A stretch of DNA of 64,000 nucleotides from Anaerolineales bacterium (GCA_020634615.1 JACKBI010000015.1:62001-126000); one strand, 5' to 3'. Shown: positions 25,983-34,682, numbered from the stretch's first letter. The notes: generated by a model not told the origin, from the letters alone. A program made the numbers and translations.

Positions 25983-27284
25983 ATGAACAACGCTGAGATC
26001 CTCGAAAAGCAGCGCCAGTACCTCTGGCCGAACCACGTGCTCTATTACACGGAACCGATCGCGCTGGATCACGGCGCGGGGTTGACCGTGTGGGATGCGG
26101 ACGGGAATCGCTATCTGGACTTCTTCGCCGGCATCCTGACCTCCAGCGTTGGCTACGCGCACCCAAAGGTCACCGAGCGCGTGCAGGAACAGGTCAGCAA
26201 GCTGGCCCATTGCTCCACGCTCTATATGAACGAGAGCCATGTGCTGCTGGCGGAAAAGCTGGCCGCGATGGCGCCCGGGAAATTGCAGACATCCTACTTC
26301 ACCGCCTCAGGCACCGAGGCTGACGAAACCGCGGTGATGTTGGCCCAGTCGGTCACCGGCTACCAGGAAGTCATCGCGTTGCGGCACGGCTACAGTGGCC
26401 GCTCGGCGCTGGCGCGCAGCCTGACCGCGCAGGCAGTCTGGCGGGTCGGCCCAACGCAGATACCCGGTATCAAGCACGCGCTGGCGCCCTACTGCTACCG
26501 CTGCCCGCTGAAACTGAGCTATCCTTCGTGCGGTGTTGCTTGCGCCGAGGACGTGGAAGACGTGATCCGTACCACCACTACGGGCAAGATCGCCGCGTTT
26601 CTGGCCGAACCGATCATGGGCGTCGGCGGTTTCATCACCGCGCCGCCCGAATACTTCCAGATCGTCGCGGACATCGTCCATCGTTACGGCGGGCTGCTGA
26701 TCATCGACGAGGTGCAGACCGGCTTTGGCCGCACCGGCGACTACTGGTTCGGCATCGAACACTGGGGCGTCGAACCGGACATCATGACCATGGCCAAGGG
26801 CATCGCCGGCGGCTTCCCGTTGAGCAACACCATGACCACGCCGGAGATCGCCCAGGCGGCGGTGGGTAAGGGGCTGACCATCAGCACCTTCGGCGGCAAT
26901 CCTGTCTCGTGCGCCGCGTCGCTGGCCGTCATCGAGGTGATGGAAGAAGAGGCGTCGCCGCAGCACGTGGCCGAAGTCGGCAACCACTTCCGCGCCGGTC
27001 TGGAGCGGCTGCAAGAGAAGTATCCCCTGATCGGCGACGTGCGCGGCAAGGGATTGATGCAGGGCGTCGAGATGGTACTGGACCGCAAGACTAAAGAGCC
27101 GGCCACCAAAGAGGTCAACGCCCTCTTCGAGCAGACTCGCCAGCGCGGCCTGCTGATCGGCAAAGGCGGGCTGTACGGCAACTCGCTGCGGCTTGCCCCG
27201 CCGCTGACCGCCACCCGTGACCACGTCGATGAAGCGCTGGAGATCCTCGATCACGCCTTTGCGGCTGTGCAGGAAATGGTTTAG
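25983..27284 (+). CDS. Class III aminotransferase (AGXT2-like)
   Basis: 433 residues from ATG 25983, 8 bp after the lipoprotein stop. A PLP fold-type I enzyme of subgroup III: 'GLTVWDADGNRYLDFFAGI', 'SYFTASGTEADETAV', 'LLIIDEVQTGFGRTG' with the PLP-binding Asp, and 'MTMAKGIAGGFPLS' with the Schiff-base Lys. The N-terminus and length best fit alanine-glyoxylate aminotransferase 2 / aminoisobutyrate-pyruvate transaminases rather than ornithine or GABA enzymes. The neighbouring hydroxyproline dehydratase-like gene suggests amino-acid catabolism. Confidence 0.85.
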   Translation: MNNAEILEKQRQYLWPNHVLYYTEPIALDHGAGLTVWDADGNRYLDFFAGILTSSVGYAHPKVTERVQEQVSKLAHCSTLYMNESHVLLAEKLAAMAPGKLQTSYFTASGTEADETAVMLAQSVTGYQEVIALRHGYSGRSALARSLTAQAVWRVGPTQIPGIKHALAPYCYRCPLKLSYPSCGVACAEDVEDVIRTTTTGKIAAFLAEPIMGVGGFITAPPEYFQIVADIVHRYGGLLIIDEVQTGFGRTGDYWFGIEHWGVEPDIMTMAKGIAGGFPLSNTMTTPEIAQAAVGKGLTISTFGGNPVSCAASLAVIEVMEEEASPQHVAEVGNHFRAGLERLQEKYPLIGDVRGKGLMQGVEMVLDRKTKEPATKEVNALFEQTRQRGLLIGKGGLYGNSLRLAPPLTATRDHVDEALEILDHAFAAVQEMV

Positions 27285-27289
27285 CTAAC

Positions 27290-27324
27290 AGGTGCCGGGG
27301 ACTTTCGGAAAGTCCCCGGCACCT
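27290..27324 (+). repeat. 35-bp perfect palindrome with ACTTTCGGAAAGT core
   Basis: Arms of 17 bases (left arm AGGTGCCGGGGACTTTC) flank a single central G. It lies 5 bp after the aminotransferase stop and 10 bp before the next ATG. It has the same outer AGGTG/CACCT and the same core as 53384-53418. No T-run follows, so it is not a classic terminator. Confidence 0.85.
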
Positions 27325-27334
27325 CGATTTCTCC

Positions 27335-28330
27335 ATGAAAATCACTACCGTTGACGCACACACCGCAGGCGAGCCGTTCCGGGTGATCACTGGCGGCTTT
27401 CCTGATCTGCCAGGCGACACGATCCTGGCGCGCCGGCGCTACGCCCGTGACCATCTGGACCACCTGCGGCGCGCGCTGATGTGGGAGCCGCGCGGCCATG
27501 CCGACATGTATGGCTGCATCGTCACGCCGCCGGTGACGCCCGGAGCGGACATCGGCGTGCTCTTCATGCACAACGAGGGCTTCAGCACCATGTGCGGTCA
27601 CGGCATCATCGGGATCGCTACCGTCGCGCTGGAGACCGGGATGCTGCCGGCCAGCGAGCCGGAGACGACCCTGCGCATCGACACGCCGGCCGGTTTGGTC
27701 ACCGCCCATGCACTGGTTGACGACGGCAAAGTGCGCAGTGTGCGCTTCGAAAACGTACCATCCTTCGTGCTGGCGCTGGACAGGACGGTGGACGTGCCCG
27801 GCTACGGCGTCGTGCGCTACGATATCGCCTTCGGCGGCGCGTTCTACGCCTACGTGCAGGCGGAAGATCTGGGACTGCGCTGCACGCCTGCCGATTACCG
27901 CCGCCTCATCGAAGCAGGTGTAGCTATCAAGCATGCGGTCATGGCGGCCGGCCCGATCCCACACCCCTTCGAGCCTGATTTGAGTTTCCTCTACGGCACC
28001 ATCTTCATCGGTCCGCCCGAAAGCGCAGACGCCCACAGCCGCAACGTCTGTGTTTTCGCGGATGGGGAGGTGGACCGCTGCCCGACCGGGACCGGCGTCA
28101 GCGGCCGGTTGGCGCTGCACCATGGCCGGGGCGAGTTGGCTATCGACCAGTCAATCATCGTTGAGAGCATCATCGGCAGCCGCTTTTCCGGCCGCGTCGT
28201 GGAGACCACCACCTTCGGACCCTACGCCGCAGTGATTCCCGAAGTGACCGGTTCCGCCTTCATCACCGGCCGCCACGAGTTCCACATCGACCCGGACGAC
28301 CCACTGCGCGAGGGTTTTCTGCTGCGCTAG
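27335..28330 (+). CDS. Proline racemase family protein, probable trans-3-hydroxy-L-proline dehydratase
   Basis: 331 residues. The first catalytic Cys is present (TMCGHG, Cys87). At the second site the motif is DRCPTGTG, with Thr251 where racemases and 4-hydroxyproline epimerases have Cys (SPCGTG). That Cys-to-Thr change marks trans-3-hydroxy-L-proline dehydratases, which make delta-1-pyrroline-2-carboxylate. The Cys at 249, one residue before the Pro of the motif, is unusual and leaves some doubt. It starts at ATG 27335 without a clear Shine-Dalgarno sequence; the palindrome occupies the upstream space. Confidence 0.8.
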   Translation: MKITTVDAHTAGEPFRVITGGFPDLPGDTILARRRYARDHLDHLRRALMWEPRGHADMYGCIVTPPVTPGADIGVLFMHNEGFSTMCGHGIIGIATVALETGMLPASEPETTLRIDTPAGLVTAHALVDDGKVRSVRFENVPSFVLALDRTVDVPGYGVVRYDIAFGGAFYAYVQAEDLGLRCTPADYRRLIEAGVAIKHAVMAAGPIPHPFEPDLSFLYGTIFIGPPESADAHSRNVCVFADGEVDRCPTGTGVSGRLALHHGRGELAIDQSIIVESIIGSRFSGRVVETTTFGPYAAVIPEVTGSAFITGRHEFHIDPDDPLREGFLLR

Positions 28331-28564
28331 ACGCCCGGGTGCCTGAATGGGCGCCTGGATTGGTTCCGCCAGCTTTGCGCCAGAAAAGCCGGCCGCGATG
28401 CGTTCAACTCTGTAGAACGGCGTCGCTTGCCGCCGCTTTTCAAACCAGTTGTTCCCCGTGGCCGGAGCTTTCATCGCCGCCACATTGCAGCCACTTCAGA
28501 CAGCCAGGGGGCACCGTATCTTTTGGCATTGATCGGTCCGTTGCAGGACCGGCAGGGGTGTACG

Positions 28565-29911
28565 ATGCAATCTGTAAACTCGATTCAGCTTCACGACGAG
28601 GCGATCCTGGTCGATCTGCACGCTCATCCATCGATGAAGATGGCGTTGTTTCGCCGCAACCTGGCGCGTCGCTATCGCGTGGCGCCGCCCGGCTTTTGGC
28701 CGTTCAGCATGCGCACCAACTTCGAAAAGTTGGCGACAGGCGGCGTTGACGTTCTCCTCTCAGCCATCATGGCGCCGGAAAAGCCACTGCTGGAAGACAT
28801 ACCACTCCTCAAACTTATGCGGTTCACCAGTCGTCAGGCGTGGCGAGATCTGGTAGAGCCAACTTACTTTGTGGCCTCCCAGACGATTTTGCATGAGATG
28901 GAGCAACAGGTTGAGGATTACAATCTGCACAAACCACAGGCGCGTCGTCCCGTACGGGTAGCGCGCTCCATTGACGAGCTTGACGCCCTGGTTGCGCAAG
29001 GACCCAGAGGGCCGATCGCCATCGTCCACACGCTGGAAGGTGCGCACGCGCTGGAAGGAGCAGTATGTCAGCGGCAGGCCAGCAATGGCAGAAGCGTTTC
29101 GGACAACACAGCCCGCGACGAGATCCTATCCAACCTGGACAGCTTCTTCGCGCAGGGCGTCGCCTCTATCACGCTGGCGCACTTCTACCCGAACCGCGTG
29201 GTTTATCCTTGTTTTCCCTTCCCTGAGACAGTCCTGTCGCTGGCTCGCTGGCGACGTGTCGTCTCCAACTTCGACCTCTCGCAAGGACTGACCAGCATAG
29301 GCGAGGAAGTTGTTGAACGAATGCTGGATCTCGGCATGTTGATAGATCTGACGCACTGCACGCCCGTGGCGCGTGCCCGCGTCTATGAGATTGTCGAGAG
29401 CCAGAACAAGCGGGGGGCGGTGATCGCATCGCATGTTGGCGTGCGCGCGCTCAAGCCCAGCCCCTATTGTCTGGAGGACTGGGAACTGCGCTGGATGGCA
29501 GATCACGGTGGTGTCGTCGGTGTCATCTTCATGAACTACTGGCTGGGGGCGCACGATCGACTGGGCCTGGACCTCATCGTCGAGACTATCGATCACATCG
29601 TAGACATGGCAGGGATTGACAGCGTCGCAATCGGCACGGACTTCGACGGCTTCACCGATCCGCCGGACGACGTGGTGGATGCGACGCAGATGCCGCGACT
29701 CACACAGCATCTGCTCGGCCAGACCCTCTCCGGCAGCAAGCGACGCTATCCGGCTGAGGCCGTCAAACAGATCCTCGGTGGCAATGCCCTGCGAGTGTTG
29801 CGCGCGGGGTGGGGTCGGCGCATCTCCGAGGACGGACCTCCAATACAGGGTCACAACGGACGCGAACGGGTTCTGGCTGAAGCATCTGTCGACGCCAAAG
29901 CGCTTGCCTGA
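28565..29911 (+). CDS. Membrane dipeptidase (peptidase family M19)
   Basis: 448 residues from ATG 28565 (open frame from 28427; the part before 28565 has no family similarity). M19 zinc ligands: 'ILVDLHAHPS' near the N-terminus, Glu in 'IVHTLEGAHAL', His in 'LIDLTHCTP' and His in 'VIASHVGVRAL'. 'SVAIGTDFDGF' is the C-terminal signature. These enzymes hydrolyse dipeptides, often with D- or modified residues. It is longer than the usual 330-400 residues because of insertions around residues 40-75 and 155-200. No signal peptide is seen, so it is probably cytoplasmic. Confidence 0.85.
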   Translation: MQSVNSIQLHDEAILVDLHAHPSMKMALFRRNLARRYRVAPPGFWPFSMRTNFEKLATGGVDVLLSAIMAPEKPLLEDIPLLKLMRFTSRQAWRDLVEPTYFVASQTILHEMEQQVEDYNLHKPQARRPVRVARSIDELDALVAQGPRGPIAIVHTLEGAHALEGAVCQRQASNGRSVSDNTARDEILSNLDSFFAQGVASITLAHFYPNRVVYPCFPFPETVLSLARWRRVVSNFDLSQGLTSIGEEVVERMLDLGMLIDLTHCTPVARARVYEIVESQNKRGAVIASHVGVRALKPSPYCLEDWELRWMADHGGVVGVIFMNYWLGAHDRLGLDLIVETIDHIVDMAGIDSVAIGTDFDGFTDPPDDVVDATQMPRLTQHLLGQTLSGSKRRYPAEAVKQILGGNALRVLRAGWGRRISEDGPPIQGHNGRERVLAEASVDAKALA

Positions 29912-29938
29912 CACGCCAGGATCCGGTGTCAACTGAAT

Positions 29939-29971
29939 GAAGTCGTCTCAGGCAAGTACTGAGACGACTTC
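29939..29971 (+). terminator. Hairpin after the M19 dipeptidase gene
   Basis: A perfect 13-bp stem (GAAGTCGTCTCAG / CTGAGACGACTTC) with a 7-base loop, followed by TTGATTGGG. It has a weak T-tract but a good position, 28 bp after the stop and just before the next promoter. Confidence 0.65.
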
Positions 29972-30018
29972 TTGATTGGGCGCGACGATCTATTTGTTTA
30001 GATTTTCTATTCATTACC

Positions 30019-30047
30019 TTGACAAGAAGTGCACCTTGTGATATACT
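30019..30047 (+). promoter_or_regulatory. Strong promoter of the DrrAB-like operon
   Basis: TTGACA (30019-30024), 17 bases, TATACT (30042-30047) with an extended -10 TG at 30039. It lies 68 bp before ATG 30116, in a visibly AT-rich segment. Confidence 0.8.
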
Positions 30048-30115
30048 CTTCATCGTGATCAAAACACAGAAAAACAGCACGAAACCCGGCAATCGGGTGC
30101 AGAACGGAGCCAACT

Positions 30116-31123
30116 ATGTCTGACAGAGAAATAAAAGTAGAGAACCTTTCAAAGAGCTACCCCGGTGGTGTGACGGCGGTGAACGACGTTTCCTTCAGCG
30201 TGCCGGCCGGCCAGATCTTTGGCTTTCTTGGTCCCAACGGCGCGGGCAAAAGCACTACCATCAAAATCCTGACGACCCTTGCGCTGCCGACCAGCGGCCG
30301 TGCGACAGTCGGCGGTTTCGACGTGGTCAGCCAGGCGGGTGACGTGCGCCGCATCGCCGGCGTCGCGTTGCAGGAGATCGGCCTGGACCCGACCATGAAG
30401 TCGATGGAGATGCTGACGCTGCAAGGCAGGCTGTTCGGCTTCAACGACCGCCAGGCTCAAAATCGCGCGCAAGAGTTGATCGAACTGGTCAAGCTGACGG
30501 ACGCTGTGGATCGACGCGTCGGCACCTACAGCGGCGGCATGCGCCGCCGCCTCGATCTGGCGCTGGCGCTGGTGCACGAGCCGGATATTCTATTCCTGGA
30601 CGAGCCGACGACCGGCCTGGACCCTGCCAGCCGGCGCGATATCTGGGAAGAGGTGCGCCGCCTCAACCGACAGCTTGGCATGACTATTTTCCTGACGACG
30701 CAGTACCTCGAAGAAGCTGACGAGCTGGCCGATATCGTAGCCATCATCAACAACGGCAGGTTGGCAGCACAAGGCTCACCCAACAAGCTGAAAGCATCTC
30801 TCGGCGCTGAGTCCATCAACCTGGTCTTCGACAACAACGAGCTGGCAGAGCAAGCCGCGGGCAAGATCGTCGACATGACTGAGCGGATTCAAGTGGACCG
30901 GGACACAGTTCGTGTGTACATGGAACAGGCTGCGCAAGCGATTCCTTCGGTGGTCAACCGTCTGCAGCAGGCTGACTTGAACCCGATCTCATTGACCCTG
31001 ACGCAGCCGACTCTGGACGATGTGTTCCTGCAGGTCACTGGCGAGAGGCTGAAAGAAGAAACAGCCCAGCCAGCAGCAGTTGTCGCTGAACCTGCCGGCC
31101 GCCGCGGACGTCGTCGAAAATAA
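30116..31123 (+). CDS. ABC exporter ATP-binding protein, DrrA-like
   Basis: 335 residues. Walker A GPNGAGKSTT, signature YSGGMRRRLDLAL, Walker B ILFLDEPTTGLDP, and the 'LTTQYLEEADELAD' switch segment that is characteristic of the daunorubicin-resistance (DrrA) branch. The C-terminal 90 residues match the DrrA-type regulatory tail (DUF4162), ending in Arg-rich GRRGRRRK. With the next gene it should form a drug- or lipid-exporting ABC-2 transporter. Confidence 0.9.
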   Translation: MSDREIKVENLSKSYPGGVTAVNDVSFSVPAGQIFGFLGPNGAGKSTTIKILTTLALPTSGRATVGGFDVVSQAGDVRRIAGVALQEIGLDPTMKSMEMLTLQGRLFGFNDRQAQNRAQELIELVKLTDAVDRRVGTYSGGMRRRLDLALALVHEPDILFLDEPTTGLDPASRRDIWEEVRRLNRQLGMTIFLTTQYLEEADELADIVAIINNGRLAAQGSPNKLKASLGAESINLVFDNNELAEQAAGKIVDMTERIQVDRDTVRVYMEQAAQAIPSVVNRLQQADLNPISLTLTQPTLDDVFLQVTGERLKEETAQPAAVVAEPAGRRGRRRK

Positions 31124-31150
31124 GATCGAAGCAGAGAGAGGATATTTATC

Positions 31151-31981
31151 ATGGCAACAGCCGACCTTACTTCAGGCACCATTTCATACCAGCGTAAACA
31201 AACCAGCGCTTCCTGGCTGTCTCAGTTGTTCCTGCTGACCCGCCGTAACCTGGTCAACATCTTTCGCACCCCGGAAGCACTGATCCCGCCAATCGCGATC
31301 AGTGTCTTCTTCCTGGTGATCTACCAGTCAACGCTGGGCACCGCTGCCGGTTTCATTCCCGGACTGAGCGGCAAAGGATACCTCGGTTTCATCCTGCCGC
31401 TGTCGATCGTCAGTTCATCGCTGGCCGGCGCAGGCATTGCGGCCCAGAACCTGGTCAAGGATCTGGAGAACGGCTACTTCGACAAGCTGCTCCTGACACC
31501 CATCAGTCGCACAGCGGTGGTGCTGGGTCCGATCCTGGCCGGATCACTGGTGCTGGGACTACAGGCGCTGATCGTCGTCGGCGTTGGTCTGCTGCTCGGT
31601 CTCGACCCGGCCACCGGGCTGCCAGGCTTGTTGGCGGTTGTGGGACTGTCAGTTCTCCTGGGCACGGGCTTTGCCGGCTTTACGGTCTCGGCAGCACTGG
31701 GCACCGGCAGCGCCGCGGCCACTCAGAGCGCAGGATTTCTCTTCTTCCCGTTGACCTTCCTGACCGCCAGCTTTGTGCCACTGGAACTGCTGGGCGGCTG
31801 GCTCAAGACGGCTGCCATGTTCAACCCCATCACCTACGTGTTGGGCGGCATGCGCTCGTTGATGCTGACAGGCTGGGAAACGAGTGAACTTTGGCCGGCC
31901 GTGGCAGCTTGCCTCCTGCTGGCCGTAGCGATGTACGGATTGGCTGCCTACGCGCTGCGTGTGCGCACTCGCCGCAAGTAA
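31151..31981 (+). CDS. ABC-2 exporter permease, DrrB-like
   Basis: 276 residues with six predicted membrane segments. 'LLTRRNLVNIFRTPEALIPP' at the N-terminus and 'PLTFLTASFVPLELLGGWLK' near residue 215 are DrrB/ABC2_membrane signatures. It follows its ATPase by 27 bp, with GAGAGG upstream of the start. It forms the membrane half of the exporter. Confidence 0.9.
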   Translation: MATADLTSGTISYQRKQTSASWLSQLFLLTRRNLVNIFRTPEALIPPIAISVFFLVIYQSTLGTAAGFIPGLSGKGYLGFILPLSIVSSSLAGAGIAAQNLVKDLENGYFDKLLLTPISRTAVVLGPILAGSLVLGLQALIVVGVGLLLGLDPATGLPGLLAVVGLSVLLGTGFAGFTVSAALGTGSAAATQSAGFLFFPLTFLTASFVPLELLGGWLKTAAMFNPITYVLGGMRSLMLTGWETSELWPAVAACLLLAVAMYGLAAYALRVRTRRK

Positions 31982-31993
31982 ATCTCTTTCGCT

Positions 31994-32047
31994 CGCCTGA
32001 TACAACAAGAGCAGACAGGCGCCTGTCTGCTCTTGTTGTATCAGGCG
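31994..32047 (+). terminator. 54-bp perfect palindrome, probable bidirectional transcription barrier
   Basis: Two 27-base arms without any spacer (left arm begins CGCCTGATACAACAAGAGCA), centred on GGC|GCC at 32020/32021. It lies 12 bp after the DrrB stop. It would form a very stable RNA hairpin, or a cruciform in DNA. There is no T-run on either side, so termination would have to be non-canonical. Confidence 0.6.
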
Positions 32048-32139
32048 TATTTCTGTGTCTCTGCGTCTGCCAGCTTTTCCCCTCCAGGCTTTCGTCCAGA
32101 GCAATTTTGACTGGAACACGTCCAATTGTGAATTCTTGC

Positions 32140-32168
32140 TTTACAGGAATGCGCTGCTCTGGTATGAT
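32140..32168 (+). promoter_or_regulatory. Putative promoter of the secreted-protein gene
   Basis: TTTACA (32140-32145), 17 bases, TATGAT (32163-32168). It predicts a leader of roughly 190 bases. Confidence 0.6.
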
Positions 32169-32368
32169 ATGAGTTGAGATCGGGTCTTCAGGGTTTCACG
32201 CCATCTCATCCACTGCACTCTCCGCGAAATCCCAAGGAACCAGAATACTGCAAGGCGTCGGGGCGCCAAGTGGTCAACGTGTCCGACACCGGGATGTTCA
32301 GATTTCAGCAATTCGGGTGGTAATGATAGCCCCACTCAGGGGCATGATAAATGAAAGGAAGGACTCAC

Positions 32369-33577
32369 ATGAATCGTGTTCGGTGGACTGCGCTAGGCGC
32401 TGCGATTGGCCTGGCGGGGTTGATGGTCTTAGGATCGCCTTTTTCAGCTTCAGCTTCGATGGAGAACAGCCATCTCTACGGCTACCAGAACGAAGCAGAA
32501 GCCCCAAATGCGCAGGAAGGCCCTTTGGTGTCGGTTCCCGGCGTTTTCTCGCTGTGGCTGAACCAGGGCTTTAGCATGCAGAGCGACGGAGTCAGACTCG
32601 AAAGTGCTGACATTGATCTCCCCGCGATCAACGCGACAGCGACGGTTGATGGGCTGCGTTTTGGTCTGAGCGGTAGTGGTTTTGGCTGGGACAACATCAC
32701 TGTCAAACAAGCCGCCCCCGTGCAAAATGAAGCATTGACAATTTCCGGGATGCAGGCCAGCATCGGTGGACAGTCCGAAAACTTCACCACCGATATCTCG
32801 ACGCGCATCGACGTGCATCCCAGCGAAAATCTCATGGCCGGTGCAACGGTTGCGCTGGGCTATGACGGCGCAACGGGCCAGCCCAGCTTCGCCGTCTCAG
32901 ATGGCGGCGCACAGGTCGCGGTAGGGCCGGCCACTGTCGCAGTGGATGGCCTGAACATGGGCGACGGTGCCTTTGCGGTCGACGCCGCGCAGGTGGTGTT
33001 GCCCGACGCTGGTGTCGGTGTCCGCGTGGACGGCTACACGGTTGCCGACGGCCAGTCGAACTGGCAGGCGTTTACGATGTATGGCCAGGAGTTCAAGCTG
33101 GGCGACGTCGCCACGTTCTCTGACAATCTGGTGGTAGTCCCCGGACCTGGCTCACAAGCAGCAGCCTCACCGGGAGCCGCCACCCGTTTCGAGATCAACG
33201 CTGGTGAGGCGGCCAGTGCCAACGGCCAGGTGGTATTCAGGATTGACCCGACCACCGGCCAGCCGGCGCTGGCGTTGGTAAATGCCAACGCCACACTGGG
33301 CGTTGCCGGGTGGAATCTGGCGTTCAACGGTATGAACACGGGCGCGCAGGGCACCTCAGTCGACTCGATTGTGCTGACCGCAGAACCGCTGGGAATCCAG
33401 GCGCAGGTCAGCGGCATCAACGTCGACGCTACCAGCGGAATGACCTTCGATCAGGCCCGGTTCCTCTATCGGCCTGTCGACCAGCGGACCGTCGCCGGTT
33501 TTGAGTTGGTTGTTGACAGCACCGACGCCGGCTACATCGTTTCAACGACCACTTTGGTGCCGACCGCCGCCAAATAA
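32369..33577 (+). CDS. Secreted protein of unknown function
   Basis: 402 residues. It has a signal peptide (RWTALGAAIGLAGLMVLGSP, then ASA-S cleavage). The mature part has few Cys residues and is rich in Gly, Ala, Val and Asn, with alternating polar and hydrophobic residues that predict a beta-solenoid or beta-barrel-like fold. Several loosely repeated units start with 'V.FRIDPTTGQPALAL' or 'VALGYDGATGQPSFAV' (G-Q-P-x-x-A-x-x-x, twice). I do not recognise the family. It is monocistronic: its own promoter lies upstream and a terminator 29 bp downstream. Confidence 0.7.
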   Translation: MNRVRWTALGAAIGLAGLMVLGSPFSASASMENSHLYGYQNEAEAPNAQEGPLVSVPGVFSLWLNQGFSMQSDGVRLESADIDLPAINATATVDGLRFGLSGSGFGWDNITVKQAAPVQNEALTISGMQASIGGQSENFTTDISTRIDVHPSENLMAGATVALGYDGATGQPSFAVSDGGAQVAVGPATVAVDGLNMGDGAFAVDAAQVVLPDAGVGVRVDGYTVADGQSNWQAFTMYGQEFKLGDVATFSDNLVVVPGPGSQAAASPGAATRFEINAGEAASANGQVVFRIDPTTGQPALALVNANATLGVAGWNLAFNGMNTGAQGTSVDSIVLTAEPLGIQAQVSGINVDATSGMTFDQARFLYRPVDQRTVAGFELVVDSTDAGYIVSTTTLVPTAAK

Positions 33578-33605
33578 TCCACGTCGTCTGTTCTGTCCAA
33601 TTAGG

Positions 33606-33642
33606 CAAAGCGCCACGGCTGAAATTCAACCGTGGCGCTTTG
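33606..33642 (+). terminator. Terminator hairpin
   Basis: A 13-bp perfect stem (CAAAGCGCCACGG / CCGTGGCGCTTTG) with an 11-base loop, 29 bp after the stop of the secreted-protein gene. The stem ends in AAAG/CTTT, so it can act in either direction. Confidence 0.75.
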
Positions 33643-33653
33643 ATATTCAGAGC

Positions 33654-33784
33654 GTAACTGTTCAGCCTAAGACTTTGGAACTCGCCGATTCTACGTAACA
33701 ACTGGCCCAACGCTGTGAAAGAGGCTTCCACTTTGCCTCAGCGACTTCCGAAGTCTGTTGCTCCGTGAGAGCCTGAATAGTTAC
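33654..33784 (+). repeat. GTAACTATTCAG-bracketed composite element 1
   Basis: Left bracket GTAACTGTTCAGCCT (33654-33668), right bracket AGCCTGAATAGTTAC (33770-33784), 13 of 15 positions complementary. The interior is the 85-bp GACTTCGGAAGTC-type element (33671-33755). Confidence 0.65.
33671..33755 (+). repeat. 85-bp palindrome-ended element, copy 1
   Basis: Ends GACTTTGGAACTCGCCG (left, slightly decayed) and GCGACTTCCGAAGTC (right). The interior shares GCCGATT...GTAACAACTGGCCC with copy 2 in the same orientation. The other copies are 37480, 46714 and 61406. Confidence 0.7.
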
Positions 33785-33841
33785 TTCAAAGCTAACAAAT
33801 TTTGTCGGGTTCCCCCAGTTTCAACGTGGAATATTGTCCTG

Positions 33842-34270
33842 CTATCGACCGAAGGTTGCCTGGAGTCCCTGAACAAGCGTTGCCCGCTCGGAGGCGCTCA
33901 ATTGGGCGCCTTTGTGCAGGAGCTTGTATTGGAGCGGAGGCATCTCCCCTTCCTGGACAATCTCGGTGATCTCGCGAATTTCCTGGCGCCGGTTCCACTC
34001 AGAAAAGTTCAGGCGGCTTCGCCCCTCGTCCACGTCATGCTGGACCAACCAGGAAAATGGCGCAATGTTGCTGTAGAAAGGCCAGACCACCTCATTGCTG
34101 TGGCAGTCATAGCAGGCGCTTCTCACCAATGCCTCGGTTTGCGGACTGTCCCAAACGGGCTCCTGAACGACGGGCGGATTGCTGTGATCGCGTCCATAGG
34201 GCACCAACTGGATAAGGAGGAGCACCGCCACAATCGCCAAAACGGCATACAGAACGATTTTCTTGCTCAC
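33842..34270 (-). CDS. Membrane-anchored haem-binding domain protein
   Basis: 142 residues from GTG 34270 with AGGAG upstream. An N-terminal membrane helix (IVLYAVLAIVAVLLLIQLV) precedes a haem-binding domain (PF14376-like). It has one CYDCH c-type haem site and the family signature WPFYSNIAPFSWLV, then GRSRLNFSEW and EMPPLQYKLLH, where the Met may be the distal ligand. It should face the outside and carry or sense haem. No oxidase gene is directly adjacent, but a haem-copper-oxidase-like gene lies 1.5 kb away. Confidence 0.85.
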   Translation of the reverse strand: MSKKIVLYAVLAIVAVLLLIQLVPYGRDHSNPPVVQEPVWDSPQTEALVRSACYDCHSNEVVWPFYSNIAPFSWLVQHDVDEGRSRLNFSEWNRRQEIREITEIVQEGEMPPLQYKLLHKGAQLSASERATLVQGLQATFGR

Positions 34271-34433
34271 TGATTTTTCTCCTCAATCGGGACATAAATT
34301 GATCGACGGACAGCCGATCTTCGAGTGAAGGCTTTTGTGAGTCTTCCCTGTTGTTCTGTTGTGAATTTTACCACGCTCCGCGAATTATTGCACTATCGCA
34401 AGATCCATCTCTTCGGTTTCCCCGCGAGCGCGC

Positions 34434-34682
34434 TCAACTTATCGCCCGGGCGATGGCAAATGCTGCCGCGGCCGCCAGACCGCAGATCAGAACCGTTTGC
34501 CCGCCGCTGCGTAGCGGGTTGAGGCGGGTGAAACGGCCCTTGATGAAGCCGAAAACGAACAAGGCTACGAGGGTGACGGCCACTGAAACCAGCAATGCGG
34601 CCGAGATGTTTTGATCAAGATGTACGCACCGTCCCGGTAGCCGTGAAATGTTTTTCGACATGCGGCGTTGCGGGCATGGCAA
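34434..34682 (-). pseudogene. C-terminal remnant of a VIT/CCC1-family iron/manganese transporter
   Basis: From about 34610 to the stop the frame encodes VSVAVTLVALFVFGFIKG, then PLRSGGQTVLICGLAAA, the last two helices of VIT1/CCC1-type transporters. The family is about 230 residues; only about 55 are left, and the 25 codons before them are unrelated. The 5' part is absent from the flanking DNA. It is a truncated relic, though a short two-helix peptide could still be made. Confidence 0.65.

Larger units (their letters stand above)
31982..32368 (+). other. Intergenic region and leader (387 bp)
   Basis: In order: a 54-bp perfect palindrome (31994-32047), a promoter (32140-32168) and a leader of about 190 bases before ATG 32369. 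The leader has a small CCCC/GGGG hairpin near 32330-32343 and other weak complementarity, but matches no riboswitch class I know. AAAGGAAGGA at 32354-32363 is the ribosome-binding site. Confidence 0.5.

Noticed and set aside
27290..27324. Reading the 35-bp palindrome as an ordinary terminator
   Set aside because: No T-run on either side, the next gene on the same strand starts 10 bp later, and the sequence design recurs at 53384; it is better explained as a dispersed element.
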